Positions 1 through 11,741 of a DNA stretch of 64,000 nucleotides are shown in pieces. Where the stretch lies: assembly GCA_001414485.1 (NCBI GenBank), contig LLEY01000164.1, positions 62,001-126,000 on the forward strand, given 5' to 3'. The position numbers and the translations under genes are program-made. The notes below the pieces were generated by a model, which saw nothing but the letters and a program-made list of their open reading frames with translations, was not told the origin of the DNA and did not search any database. How positions within the stretch are numbered: position 1 is the first letter of the stretch; each line of letters starts with the position of its first letter. The DNA comes from Calycina herbarum (lineage: Eukaryota > Ascomycota > Leotiomycetes > Helotiales > Pezizellaceae).

Positions 1-2568
1 AGACATCAACTTTCGCGGACAGTCTTTTCAATAGCCTGGCACCAGTTTTGGCTCTCTTTGGGGAACAACCGACTCGTCAATATCTATCCACGTCCATCTC
101 GTTCGCAGATCATGTATAATTGGGTATTGCTCCTATTGGAATTCTCACCATCGTCGTCTGTGCTATAAGGGTATCAGGGGGTCATTTGTTGAAGACCCTC
201 GTGGGGAGATCCCGGGAGAAAAAGGCTTCCGCCGAGGAGGAAGTACTGTCCTCTACATCAAGTCATCAACACGAGTTCGTGAACTTTGGGATGGGGAAAG
301 GATAGTCAAGGACGCTGGTGAGAATCGCACAACAGAGATAATCTACAGTCAAATCCCCCAGCGTAAAACCGGAAAAATGTCAGTCACAACTTTTGCGGAA
401 GCTGTGTGGGGAAAAAAGTTCGGACTGTTCAACATCTATCAACAACAAATCGAAATTACTGCGGTCGATCGCCTCGGTAAATATTTTGGGGAGGGCAATA
501 ACGAAATGATAAACAGAACTACATCCCTTTTGGACGAAGAATATTTACACATCAAGGAGAAACTGCAAGTAGAGGCCCCGAATCTTTCACTAAATATTCC
601 AGGTGCCATCCCCTCTAGATCAAGAATATGGGCTTTGGCTGCCATAGGATTATTCTTCCAGGTAGTCGTCTTGGCTATCGGTGGGTTGTCTGTATATCGA
701 TGAAACTGGCGAGGTCCAAAAGGTGAACTCATTCCAGGCTATGGATTTCCTTGCTTCTCCATTGGGACTTGTATTATTACCATATATTCTACTATCTGTG
801 GGTTTATCATAGAAGCAGCCACCACCAAAGCGGTTTACGAACCTACTAAAACTCTGGACTTCGCCAAAGGTACACCAAATCCCAATGTTGCATTTCGGGT
901 ACGTAAAACTTCATTCTACGCATTCACTTCAAGACACGGGATCTTTCAACAGTCTCTATTAGGTACAACCCGAAAGCACTGTTGGTAGACAGGACCTTCC
1001 CGCTTATGCTATCTTCAATGATCCCGCTGATGCTCTCTTTCGAACGTCGAGACCGAATAAGCGGCAGTTTAAGAAACTAACTTGGATTTCAACTCTCATG
1101 AATGTTTCAGGATTTGCCATACAATTTATCGGCATCCGAGTAATGCACTGGTCAGTTGCTCTAATGCAACTCGCAACAACGTTCATGGTGACTGGGCTTC
1201 GAGCATGGGCTCGACAAGGAATGACAAAACGTCCTGCAGTATTAAAACTTGAAACTTATTGGGAGGCTGTAGACCTGGCTCTGCACATTCGAAAATGCTC
1301 TCAATTGCAAATACTTACAGATGGAATCGCTGAGGAGTTTTATATTCCGGGCAGTCCCATGACCGTAGAACTGGAGAATAGTCAGAGGCACAGTGGTCTT
1401 TCTCAATTATATCGTGACGCAGATCGATCAGCGGAGCCGTCTACTATTGAGACCGTTCGTTTCTTTCAACGTGAAAAGGTTTTCCTCGGGGACGACACAA
1501 AGACACCCCGGACTCTTGGTCATCGTACTTTAGAGTTTTATGAAGGTCTCGAAAAGATATTTCCTTGTGACAGCGAAATAGAGTCCGTCACATCAAGCAT
1601 ATGTGATGCAATGGCTGCGATATGTACCTTGATTTCATCTTCACCAGATATCATTCTCGCCAGTCCCGATATTGCTTCGATACAAACATGTTTCGACGTG
1701 TTGGTGGCAGGAATTGCACTTGATGGTATTTCTGAAGGCTTGATTCAGCTCTGTATTACAGTACTAATCTTAGAAGGGGTTGTAAGTCAACACTTCAAAA
1801 ATCGCATACGCTCTATCATCGCCCTGACGTATCGAGGCCTGACTGACCGCAAAGCCCAACTTTCTCTACTCACTCCTGCTGTTGGAGATCTTTCGGGACA
1901 GCAGCCCTTGGTTGGCAACGGTGGAGATATTCCGCAAGCAACACAAGCGAGAAATAGTTACAAAGCAAGCGAGATTGTTTATCCCTCGAACACGGGCCTC
2001 CTAAATACCATAGCATTGGATATTCTCTCCACTTTTTTCTCAGCTCTGACAGCAAAAATCGAGTGCCTGGGAGGGATAACCACGGGTAAGCTAAGGACAT
2101 CCTTCATACTGCCAGTCATTGTGCTGATTTCCAATAGAGATAGATGACAATGGCCAAACTCGTTGGGAGAACAATGTTCTTGAGCAACTGTCACAAATAT
2201 TGATTGACGGAGGCCTTGCAAGTAATATCGAGACAGCGAAATCTGTGGTAATACCAGCATTCGCCACACGATGGCTACTTCCTACGAAACTCGCGGCAAC
2301 CGCAGACGAAGGAGTAAAAAACGGCAGGCTACCAACTGGGTGGTGCAGAGCTCTCTCCAATACAGACAGGACATATTTTGGGAACGGCCAAACGAATACC
2401 TCTTGGATACATCCTCACTATCAGACGCCAGAGGATGTTCCGGTGGTGTTGCAACCCAATACTCCACTTTCTGGAGATCCATCATCCTCGGATCCAGGAG
2501 ACAATGGGTCTCCTTCTTTGCCTTCAGGTCAACATCAGCAAACACCCAAGATGGAATGGGATTTCTAA
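1..2568 (+). pseudogene. degenerate large fungal membrane protein (5' end outside window)
   Basis: The conceptual translation matches a large ascomycete membrane-protein family (often linked to ankyrin repeats) known for an LFGEQ-type segment, a 'MAPLGI..IVSAIRVGG' membrane helix, an 'IGRARE'-like motif and a 'SSTS..V.ELW.G' stretch. I see recognisable versions of each between 30 and 330. The 5' part is broken: the frame changes near 29, an in-frame TAA lies at 117-119, the frame changes again between about 250 and 266, and a TGA sits at 701-703 just after a hydrophobic helix, with homologous sequence continuing directly after it. Downstream the gene is intact if introns 899-962 and 2086-2137 (canonical GT/AG) are removed: exon 2 is 963-2085, exon 3 is 2138-2568, and the last residues are WDF. 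Two further membrane segments lie near 640-700 and 745-800. Function is unknown. Four independent lesions argue for a pseudogene rather than sequencing error. Confidence 0.72.
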
Positions 2569-5500
2569 GAGACGGATAGACAAGTCACTCAGGAAGAACC
2601 AGGGGTTGCAGCGGAATCAAACTCACTTTATAATGGACAGTTATTCTTTGAGAGAAGAGGAGCTAATGGGGGCCGAAGCATAATCTCGGCGCGCATCTTT
2701 CTACATCAACTCTCAAGATCATTGGTTCCTCGATTTCTTCCAGTGGCCAAATTTTGAATCACCAATCACTCCTCTTCCGTTTAGTGGACATATATGAACT
2801 ACGGCTTAAGGGGTATCAAATTTCATTTATTGAGTATTCATCAATTTCATCATATTTCATCTTACAATTGCAACAGAAAATTTTAGTTGAACCTAAGATT
2901 TTTAAATGATCCAGGCGGCAAAACTTTTCACACCCAAGGTTCCATTTCTCCTCAGAGGGGTCTCGCTTAACATCTAGGTGCAACAAAAAAAAAGAACTCA
3001 CCTTCAACTCTAACCCCTTCCTTCGTAGAGCATGGAGATTGCTCAATATATCCGCCATGCCAAAGACCAGAAGTAAGGTACGGCATAGAATCTTATCCAA
3101 CTTCTGCATCAAACTTTCTCGTCTTCAACAAGAGACGTTGGGTTCCTCAGGCAAGCCTTAATTCAAATTCACCTACCCCTGTCCCACCCTACCCCCACCG
3201 ACCCACTATCAAATCGAAGTACAGAAATAAGGTTTACCCTCTCATTCATTTGTCCAATCAGACTTCCATGTCCTCGTTCCTCGGAACTTGGTGCACTGGT
3301 AAGGAGGTTGACACCCGCTCCTGGCGGTGCTGAACCACATTAATGGAAACGACCTAGTGGCAGAATGATAGACTCTAAGGAATAAAAGTTCCAGTAGCGG
3401 CTGGAGGGCTTGTTTCATCTTGAGTCCCTTCCCTTCGGGGATTGTTGATTTTTTGCCATTTTTTTGGTGTGATGTTAACCATGTTGTGTCTTTTTGGCGC
3501 TTTCTTTTCCTGCGGTACTATACTCCATACAAGTTTTTTCAAGGCAGGATTGTGGCTTTTTCGGTCGGCTTTTCGACTCGACCACCTAGGAAAGATACTT
3601 GAGGGCATCACTCCTTCCCTCTCACTTCGATCTCGACATCACGCGACCCGACGAGGATTGGCTCGACCGAGAAGGGAAGGCACGACCCCCTCCTTTCCCC
3701 TTCCATATACACACTTTTTTTGTTGTCGAAAAAGGATCGCGGGGGGTGGACTGTGGGTGGAAGGAATTGCATGTCTAATTCCCAATGAAGATGACATGAA
3801 TGAAGCTTCAACTTGCAATACGACCATTAGCAATCATGACCGGAATGGTGACCTCAGGCCGACGTGAAAGTGAGAAAGATTGCAAGCTGTGCTTTGGGAC
3901 TCGACCGGATGGCGCGACGCGACAGCTTTTTTTGGCTGAACTGGCTTTCGTCTCCCTCGGTGTTTAGAAAAGCGGCACACAGTTCAGAGATACGTCCACG
4001 AGAGCTTTTACACCTTGTTGCAGGGTGGGCAATATTTCACGCAGCCCACCAGCCACAAGATTGTGACGCGCAGACTTCAGTCGCTGGGAATGTTTGCCAT
4101 GTGAGGAAACAGTACTTATGCACCAGCACCGAGCCTTTGAACTACTATATATAACTCCACAAATTCAAAATCTCACCTGGCCGTCATGAGCCAAGAATAT
4201 CTTTGAGTTGATTGGCTTGACTTGTCTTGGGAATTGAGCGACCTCAAGTCCAGTCTCCCGAGCTGCCCTGGTCGAAATGATTTGTTTGATGGATAGCCTA
4301 CGATGCTTAAAAATCTTGATCGCGCAAGCCTAGAGCCACCCCAAGATCCGCATACTCAAATCGCGCTTTTACGTTAGTCGTGTCAAGAAACAAACTGGTC
4401 TGCTGGTTTCTACGTTAAAGTGCTTGTTGAAGACAAATCAATTTTCGACAGCAGTTGGCGAAATTCTCTCTGCTGCCTAAAATCAGGTGCTGCAATTAAG
4501 TAGATTTACGGAATGCCTCTCTAGTCAAACCAAGACCAACTTAATAGAAAAAGAACTTCATTTTTTGTCTATTTGACAGTTCCGAAATTGACGACGAGCG
4601 CCTTTTTCTCTATCGCCCTTACCAAAAGCGCCATCTCTATCCAATTCTCATAATTGAGAATATCCATGCTCTCTAGCCTGTAATTTCTTTTGCTACGTAC
4701 TTCGGTTTGACATGAATAAACAAGTTGCTCAAATAAGCTCTCAAATTTACCCCTCGGGAAGAGCCTCCAAGAAGTTATTCCGAGAGCTGTATGAAATTAG
4801 CTTGCTTCAACCAAAAATCCCAGAAGCCATCAGAAGAATTATTCCATAACGGGACTTGAAAAGAGCTTCAGGGGTAGAAGTCTGAGCTACCCAAATCATG
4901 AAATTGGGCAAAGTCAAATTGGAGATATTGGAGAGGAGATACCAAGGCGAAGAAGAGTCAGAGCATTACTCTTCATAGCTAAGGCAAGCAATACAATTTC
5001 TATCACAATTATCCTGTTTTACTCGAAATTAGAATAGCCGGGTGTTAAGAAATCTGAACTTTCGGAGGTAGAATTGTTTTTGACGGCAAAATTTACACTT
5101 CTCGGTTGGAACTCTTGAACTCGCTGAGTACTATGCTATGCTATTTGTAACATCAAAGAAAGTCTATGGCGCAATCGTAAAACGGTCTTGAAGTCTTAGC
5201 TTGAGCTCCGAGAGATGGACTGAGAGCTCTTATTTGGCAGATCACTCCAACGCTCGTTTGTGTATCTTTCACGAGATTGGTTAATTCCGAGGCTATAAAC
5301 TCCGTTACTACGAGGTTCATGATAACTTCATTCTTTCTATATTCCATTTGTCTGACACGTTAGCCCTTTAGTTTCTCTTCATTTTATTCAAACCTTTCTT
5401 TCTTAGACTTCTCTTGAAATTCTAATGATCGAAAGTAGTGAGTATAAAACAGGTTTCAACAATCAAAATTCGACGATGTCTCCCAGCTGTCCCTCATGCC

Positions 5501-6050
5501 AACATGCACATTAGTTCACTTTCTTTTCTGGGATGTCGAGTTAAGAACATGCCAAGAACCAAAAAAAAAACCAAGTTACCAAAGCGAGGGAGTACACCAA
5601 AACATCTTTTGAGATTTGCAGATTTTCCAACTTACCTCAATCTGGATCAAATAAAGATCGCCTTTTCCAACTCCATCAGAGGAAACTTCCAGTTCATCAA
5701 AAGGGTCATTATTCCACCCAAATACCACCATACACCCTGCCATTACTCCTTGACCAACTCAGGCTCAACAAACAATCCTCTAAATCACTCACATCCTAAG
5801 AATCCTCTCAAAGTCTACGAACGATCCCTAGTCTGTAAAACTTTATAGATAGAACATCACTTACGATAATTCCACCTACCAACAGGATTACACACCACCA
5901 CTATACCAACAGAGAAGAGGAAGAAGTACCTGAAAAATCCAATATGATATTTACATGAAAAAAAAGAGAAGCTAAAGTTTCTTTATGAAACCCTTGTAGC
6001 AATTACCGCCTTTGAAATATGTCTTTAAGCAAATAAATGGGATGAGGGAA

Positions 6051-6087
6051 ACGACAGCAGTCTAAAAATCGACGATAAATCCCCCAC
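6051..6087 (+). repeat. paired CGACAGC dispersed repeat, copy at 6.05 kb
   Basis: A CGACAGC word at 6052 is followed exactly 18 bp later by CGACGAT at 6070, then AAATCCCCC. It is one of about fourteen copies in the window sharing the pattern TCGRCAG, 11 variable bases, TCGACAGCAAA, then a C-rich tail. The family is described under the findings. It lies outside genes and no coding role is evident. Confidence 0.65.
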
Positions 6088-6857
6088 CCGTCTTCTTATC
6101 TATAGCAGTGTGCATAGCATCCAAGACGTTTCGAATGGCTTGGATGTTGGGTGGATTTATCAACTGGGCGACTAGATTCTCTACTTGTGGTTTGACCACT
6201 GGAAACGTTTGCTCGAGAAATATGCTTTCTAATGAAGGCTCTTGAGGATCTCTTGGCCGCACTCTTCATAAAGGTATACACTTATAAGCATACCACACAA
6301 CAATATTACTATCATGTATAATGGCTCTTCAACTCGGCCAAGAAGGTTAAGAACTCAAAGGGAGAGATTATTATAGAAGTAGACATTGGTCACTCCCAAC
6401 TTGCTGGGTCGTATTGAGATACGAGAGGATTTGTTCTGAATCTCGACTCTTTTTCTTCTCTCCTTTCCCATTTTTAGCTTCATGTCAGCCTAAATATACT
6501 TATAAGAAGTTAGAAAAATGAAAACATGACAAGAGTGGGCGTATGCTTCTACCCGGACAGTTACGATATTGGGGTAAACCAACCCATCAAAACCAAATTT
6601 CCATTTCATAATTCCTCTACTGCACTGAAGCAACCTGTCTAGAAAGTTATACAAATACAAGACCACTTGCCATGACGACAACTTTCAAGCTAAATAAACA
6701 GTCTCGCAGCCCGACGTTGGATGTGGAGAGAGACTAGAAAGTAAACGAAAACGAAAGTCTATAATAGCCTTGTAAAAAGGAGCATTTTATAGCTAGACAC
6801 ACTATTTAGCCTCCCTTTGGGGGATATTCTGAATTTAAACGGGGGAATGAAAAATGC

Positions 6858-6896
6858 TCGACAGCAACTTTGAGCTCGACAACAACCCCCCTTACA
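6858..6896 (+). repeat. paired CGACAGC dispersed repeat, copy at 6.86 kb
   Basis: TCGACAGC (C at 6859) and TCGACAAC (C at 6877) are 18 bp apart, followed by a CCCCCC tract. Both half-sites are nearly consensus. Confidence 0.65.
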
Positions 6897-8251
6897 ATTC
6901 TCGGAACCAAAAATCGTAACAAGAAGCTAGTCTCCTATATCGGTGCTTGAGTTACACCCAAGATAAAGGCGGAGTGAAGTGAAAAAGAATCATTAACGAT
7001 TTGACCGTTAAAATAACTTTAGCCTTTCTCAACTTTTGAATATGATGTTGGGGATATGATCTAAACACTCTGGTCATTTTGAGTTGCGTATATGGTAATT
7101 GAGAAGGTCCTAAGTAATTCAATGAATCCCTTGGTCGCTCTAACCTCTAGTATTCCCGGGTGGATGGAAAAAGTTATTATCTTACCCTGAAACCCCCAAG
7201 ACAGGTGATATAAAAGAAGATACCAGAAATCTCATCAAACACCAACCGATTCTCAACACTCAAAATCCAAGCTTAATATCAAGACTTTTCTTCATTCCGT
7301 CATCCTTCCCATCAATGAAAACAGAAGTCTCCTATAGCCCCTCTCCCTAAAGCAAAAAGTTAAGCGAATATACCACCCCAAAACATACTTTTAAAACAAC
7401 CAGAATTTCATTTTCGATGGCGTAACTTCTCTTCCCTCCCCTCTGAGTCCTCAAGTCAACAAGTAGAACACGAAATCATAATTCCGTACCTCCCTTTTCT
7501 TTCAAACTCAATCTTCCTACTACAATCCAAAGAAATAACAGACCAAACACAAAACGACAGCACTTTCAAAATTGAGAGCAAGTAACTTCCCAATTTCCCT
7601 TCCTATCATCCAACAATTTAGTGACCCAACAGATGAACACCTCCACCACGTTTTGTGAAATGTTCGAAGGTTAGGACCTACTTTGTGCCCCACGGCTTAT
7701 TTCTACCGACGCCGGAAGGGCCAGATTGAAATGATTTCGAGAAGAACTGTTTGGTGTCTTGCTATTATTACCATGAATTAGCTCACCGCCTATTCACCTT
7801 CAGAAAATAGTTGAGCTTCACGCAGTGTACTGAGTGTATGCTAGCTATTTTGCATGGTTTGCATAATTTGAGAGTCGTGAAATGCAAGAGGATAAGGGGG
7901 AAATATCAGACACAAATCAGATATAACTCTTACAGGTACTATTTCTTCTTAATACAATCATCACCCCCACCCTCCCTCCCCCCGGGTCCTTCCCTAATAA
8001 TCCTCTTCTCTCTTTCCCCCACATTGAGAACTCCAATTCTTATATCATATTTTCTCCCCAAGGCAGCTAGCTTCACAGGGCAACAGACTTTCCGGGTTTC
8101 TTTTTATTCTATCAAGGTGCGTGCGAGTTCTAGTTTGTTATCCCACGTTTATGAAGTAACTTAATAGTAATGTAAAGATATTCGAGTGCACTCTCCTCTC
8201 CCTCTCTCCGAATGAAAAGGCAACAGCAAGAAACGAGTGAAGAAATACAAA

Positions 8252-8288
8252 ACGACAACGCCCTAAAAATCGACAGCAAATCCCCACC
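8252..8288 (+). repeat. paired CGACAGC dispersed repeat, copy at 8.25 kb
   Basis: CGACAAC at 8253 and CGACAGC at 8271 are 18 bp apart, followed by AAATCCCCACCC. The similarity to the copy at 11.18 kb and, in reverse complement, to the one at 35.37 kb extends over about 70 bp, so the half-sites are the conserved core of a longer diverged repeat. Confidence 0.65.
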
Positions 8289-8726
8289 CTTCAGAACAAT
8301 TTTCCGTTTCTCTAACAAGACCGTAGTCTATCAACTCCAATCTCATCTTTGGCATTATTAACAGTTTTTGAACCTAAACTTGGGCATGCTTTGGTATATC
8401 TCTCCACCGCTCCCTAGTTAAATAGATTTCGAATTAAGAGAACTGAGGGAACTGAGGGAGAAAAGATAAATTGACCTCTTCACTCCCTCTAAAAACAAAG
8501 CTTCCAACCTCCAAGACCTCTTAAGCGAACCGCTCCTCTCCCCCTCACACTACCTCCTCAAACCTAACTAAAAACCAAAGATTTCCTTCGTTAATACGTT
8601 CCTCTTCTCCCTAAATATCTAAGAAGTAAAACTTTGCTTAACAAACTCATCACCTCTCTCAAACCCTCTTCTTATCTATCCTTCCCAACCAAAGGTCCTC
8701 AGGACTTTTCGACACACAAGGACTGG

Positions 8727-8865
8727 CCGCAAATCAAAAGGCTTCAGGGCACGTTGCAGGGCATTACAGCGTGCTGACCTATACGGAGGTTACCCTCAGT
8801 AGTACTGAGATAGAGCACTACGCTGTAACGCCTTGTAAAGTGCCCTGGAGGCTTCTGATCCGCGA
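8727..8865. repeat. long imperfect palindrome (fold-back element)
   Basis: Arms of about 49 bp (8727-8775 and 8814-8865) are imperfect reverse complements around a loop of about 40 bp. Both arms contain the words CCAGGGCAC/TCAGGGCAC and TTACAGCGT. Related single-arm sequence (CTTCAGGGCACTACATTACA) occurs near 37.3 kb. The structure looks like a MITE-like or fold-back repeat, not a gene terminator. Arm boundaries were set by eye. Confidence 0.65.
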
Positions 8866-8917
8866 CCTTCCCCAAAAAAGGCGTCGAACAGCTAGGCTAA
8901 GCGAGCGTGTGAGAAGG

Positions 8918-9079
8918 TGTCGTTTCAGGTGAATACTACTTTGTAGCTAGTTTACGTGACCTGGAAAGGGCTATATAAGAAGGACCTACGTAGCTACTTT
9001 TGACAAGACAGACAAGAATAACACACCACTTTGAGCACCAGTCTAGGTACCAGTTTTATGACCTTAAGTCATACCAACA
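8918..9079 (+). mobile_element. solo LTR, 162 bp, with 5-bp target duplication
   Basis: The segment begins TGTCG and ends CAACA (TGT...ACA termini) and is flanked on both sides by GAAGG (8913-8917 and 9080-9084), the classic 5-bp duplication of LTR-retrotransposon integration. A TATA-like CTATATAAGA lies at 8971-8980, as expected for an LTR promoter. There are no internal domains, so this is a solo LTR left by recombination, or a very small LTR-like element. Strand is assigned from the TATA box. Confidence 0.72.
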
Positions 9080-9177
9080 GAAGGCATCTTGGCCCTAGTT
9101 TACAGGGTGATCCACTAAGATACAGCGTGCTGCCCTACGTGTAGTCTGGGACGACTCAAATGTGTGGTCCTTGGAAT

Positions 9178-9893
9178 GTTCGGAAGTAATACTTCGGATA
9201 TATCGCTCGAAAATATAGCTCGGGAAAAAATGGCTCGAGAATAGAATTTAGCACTGGGAGCTATACTCGGAGATAGATTCACTCGGAGATAATATCTCTG
9301 AAATAGTGTATAGCATGAAAATAGTTCGGAGATATATTCGGACAGAGATGTTCACTCGGAAATATACTCGCAAATAATTACTCGGACATATTACTCGGAC
9401 ATATTACTCGGACATATTTATGCTCGGACATATATCTACTTGAAGATTTTTGTAACTATTTATTCGCAAATATACTTAGAACTGCACTCGGAAAAAATTA
9501 CTCAAAAAGAGTATAAAGCTCGGACATATCTTACTTAGAGAAGATATATTGATCGGAGATATACAGCTATTTATTCAGGAATAGCTTTAGAAATATTATC
9601 TTAGAATTAATCTACTACTCGGTAATGATTACTTAGAAATAGTATCTCAAACATAATTATTCGGAGATATCTGCTCAGGGATATTCGTGCTCGGAGATAT
9701 ATTTACTTTGAAATGTTCGGAAATGTGAACTTAGATATACTTGCTTGGGAATATTTAATACTACTCGGATATTTACTTGGAGATATCTACTCGGCGATAC
9801 TTATGCTCGGAGATATTTGCTTAGAGATATTCTGTATATTTTACTCAGCGTTATACAGTTCGGAGATATACGGCTCGGAAATAACATCTCCAA
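9178..9893 (+). repeat. array of degenerate TCGGAGATAT units
   Basis: About 24 TCGG cores lie in some 715 bp, most followed by AGATAT, ACATAT or AAATA. Spacing is irregular, but locally tight (three near-identical units of about 12-13 bp near 9380-9415). It is AT-rich between cores, and short open frames inside it (for example 9713-9958) are by-products of the repeat. Smaller arrays of the same unit lie on the opposite strand at 17.84-18.02 kb and 36.87-37.22 kb. Confidence 0.75.
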
Positions 9894-11741
9894 ACTCATA
9901 TTCTACTGCCATTCTCTCTCAAGTTCAAAACTTTCCTTCTCTTCACTTAAAACTATAAATATGCCGTACTAAAACACTTCCTTCCCTCTTTTCTCTTACA
10001 CTAACTATCATAGTCTCCGTTTTCACAGATCATAAGCCCGAAGAGAAGAAGAGAGTCCTACTGTCTCCAAGTATAAGAAAGTATCCGAGGAAGATTGGGA
10101 TGTCATCTCTTCAGAGGATTTTGAAAGTTGAGTGATGGATAGTTTGCAGAGTGACTAGAAACTTGTCGAGCGTATTTTCAGCGACGATACGGACTTAGGG
10201 ATTTATCTCTCACCTAAAGATTCTAATTTCTTAAGAAATTAAGATGGAACGACAACTCTAGAATCGACGACAAATCCCCTTCGACAATAAATTGAGGGTC
10301 CCCAGTCAGGATTTTGAAATCCTCTAAATGCTTCTCGCGCACCTCCTTTCGGAGGTTTCGCAGCTATTTTCATGAGAGCCTCCCAGCTTCTCTGTATCCG
10401 CCGTGCCATTTCAGTCTATGTTGCCAGTTGACTTTGGGATACTCTCTCTAAGTTGACCATCTTGTATAATCACACCGCCTTTCCCACAAACTCGACAGCT
10501 AGAAACCCATCTCATTCCATCCTACGTAAAAAGAAGAAGAAGAAAAAAAGAAAGCGCCACTGAAACCAGTTCACACCTCACACATAAAAGGATAAGTGAA
10601 GGTGGGTGAATTATGGAAGTACTTGTGGAAGGGGAGGAGGAGGGGGGGTAGAGGCTAAGTCTTGGTACTATCAAAGAGGTTGCAGGCCTTGACTATTTCC
10701 ACTACCTCGCTCTTTGCTTCTCGCACCTAGTTTGCTAGTTGGTCGAATTCAGAATAGAGAATCGCAAAAGATGAAATCAAAGAAGAAGAGGAGTATTTCT
10801 CTCGCCCAACTTTCAAAAGTTGAAAGAGAAGAAGTCATGTCCATCTATATATCCCCTTCACTCTTTCCTTCTTAACTAGTACCCCCTCTACTCTCCCTCT
10901 CATCCTCTATCCCTATCCTGCCAAAAAAAAAAAAGGACAAACTCCACTCTCCTCCCCCTATTTATCACCCCTCCCACGAACCTCTCAAACCTAACCACAA
11001 ACCAACTATATTCTTCATCGATACGGAGCACACCCCTTCCTCTCTTCTCCCCAAGACACCCAAGCAAGTTTCAAAAAGGATTAATAACATAAAATATCAT
11101 CTCGCGAAAAAATCCCATTCTTCTTATATCACCCCTCCCCTCAATTCTCAAGCAGGAAACAAGAGAAAAGATACGAAACGAAGATAATTTTGAAATCGAC
11201 AGTAACTCTCTCTCCCTTCCTTTTCTAAGCTCCAACAGTCTAGAATTGAAGCAAGGATACGGTGAACTTCTCGCCGTTTGGTTACGTTCTGAAAAGGTAT
11301 GCCAATTTCGAGGTCCGACGACGTACAACTCACAGCCCCATTTGCTTCGCTAGAAAAGTAATGTTATTTCTGCTTATTTACCTGCATGCACTTTGGCTTT
11401 TTTTTTTTATAAAAAAAAGGTCGCAAACCAATCAAGAGAGGCGAGGGAACCCAAAAGGCAAACTGTGGCCAGGAGAATACCTTACTTCTCAAAACCCAGA
11501 AATAAACACGCAAAGCAAAAAAGAAAAGGGATATTTTAAAAAAGATCTATATTTCTCAATTCCTCTATAATAACCATCCCCACGCCCCGACCATGCAACG
11601 CTAAAAGAGAGAACAAAGGCGAGGAAATATTCTGTTCATAGCACTCATCCCGACTTAATACCACCAAACCACTCTAATACAATTCCATTCCCTCAATTCC
11701 TATCTCACAACCCCCTAAACCACACAACCAAGTAAAACAAC
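9894..11741. other. gene-poor stretch 3' of the elongase gene
   Basis: No supported gene. It holds CGACAGC-family copies at 10250/10265 (here 15 bp apart) and 11179/11197, an A/T-rich snap-back (T-run then TATA then A-run) near 11399-11419, and C/T-rich tracts. The last few hundred bases probably include the 3' UTR of the minus-strand elongase gene. Confidence 0.5.
11178..11214 (+). repeat. paired CGACAGC dispersed repeat, copy at 11.18 kb
   Basis: CGAAGAT at 11179 and CGACAGT at 11197 are 18 bp apart, followed by a C/T-rich tail. The left flank (GAAACAAGAGAAAAGATAC) aligns with the flank of the 8.25-kb copy. Confidence 0.55.

Larger units (their letters stand above)
2569..8726. other. gene-poor AT-rich stretch
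   Basis: I see no convincing gene. The longest open frame (3442-3867, 141 codons) is low in information content and overlaps frames of similar length on both strands. The stretch carries several copies of the 18-bp-paired CGACAGC repeat (anchors near 4446, 5081, 6052, 6859, 7555 and 8253) and long A/T- and C/T-rich tracts. No tRNA or rRNA is evident by eye. Confidence 0.6.

Noticed and set aside
3442..3867. 141-codon open frame
   Set aside because: Overlaps other frames of similar size on both strands, has no recognised domain or plausible splice partners, and a C/T-rich biased composition.
5438..5848. 136-codon Pro/His/Lys-rich frame
   Set aside because: No domain, no neighbours' support, low-complexity composition typical of chance frames in this AT-rich stretch.
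9178..9893. possible CRISPR array
   Set aside because: Units are short, irregularly spaced and degenerate, with no conserved repeat/spacer alternation, and the genome is eukaryotic.
9713..9972. two overlapping frames of 81 and 75 codons
   Set aside because: Their sequence is entirely the TCGGAGATAT array read in two frames.
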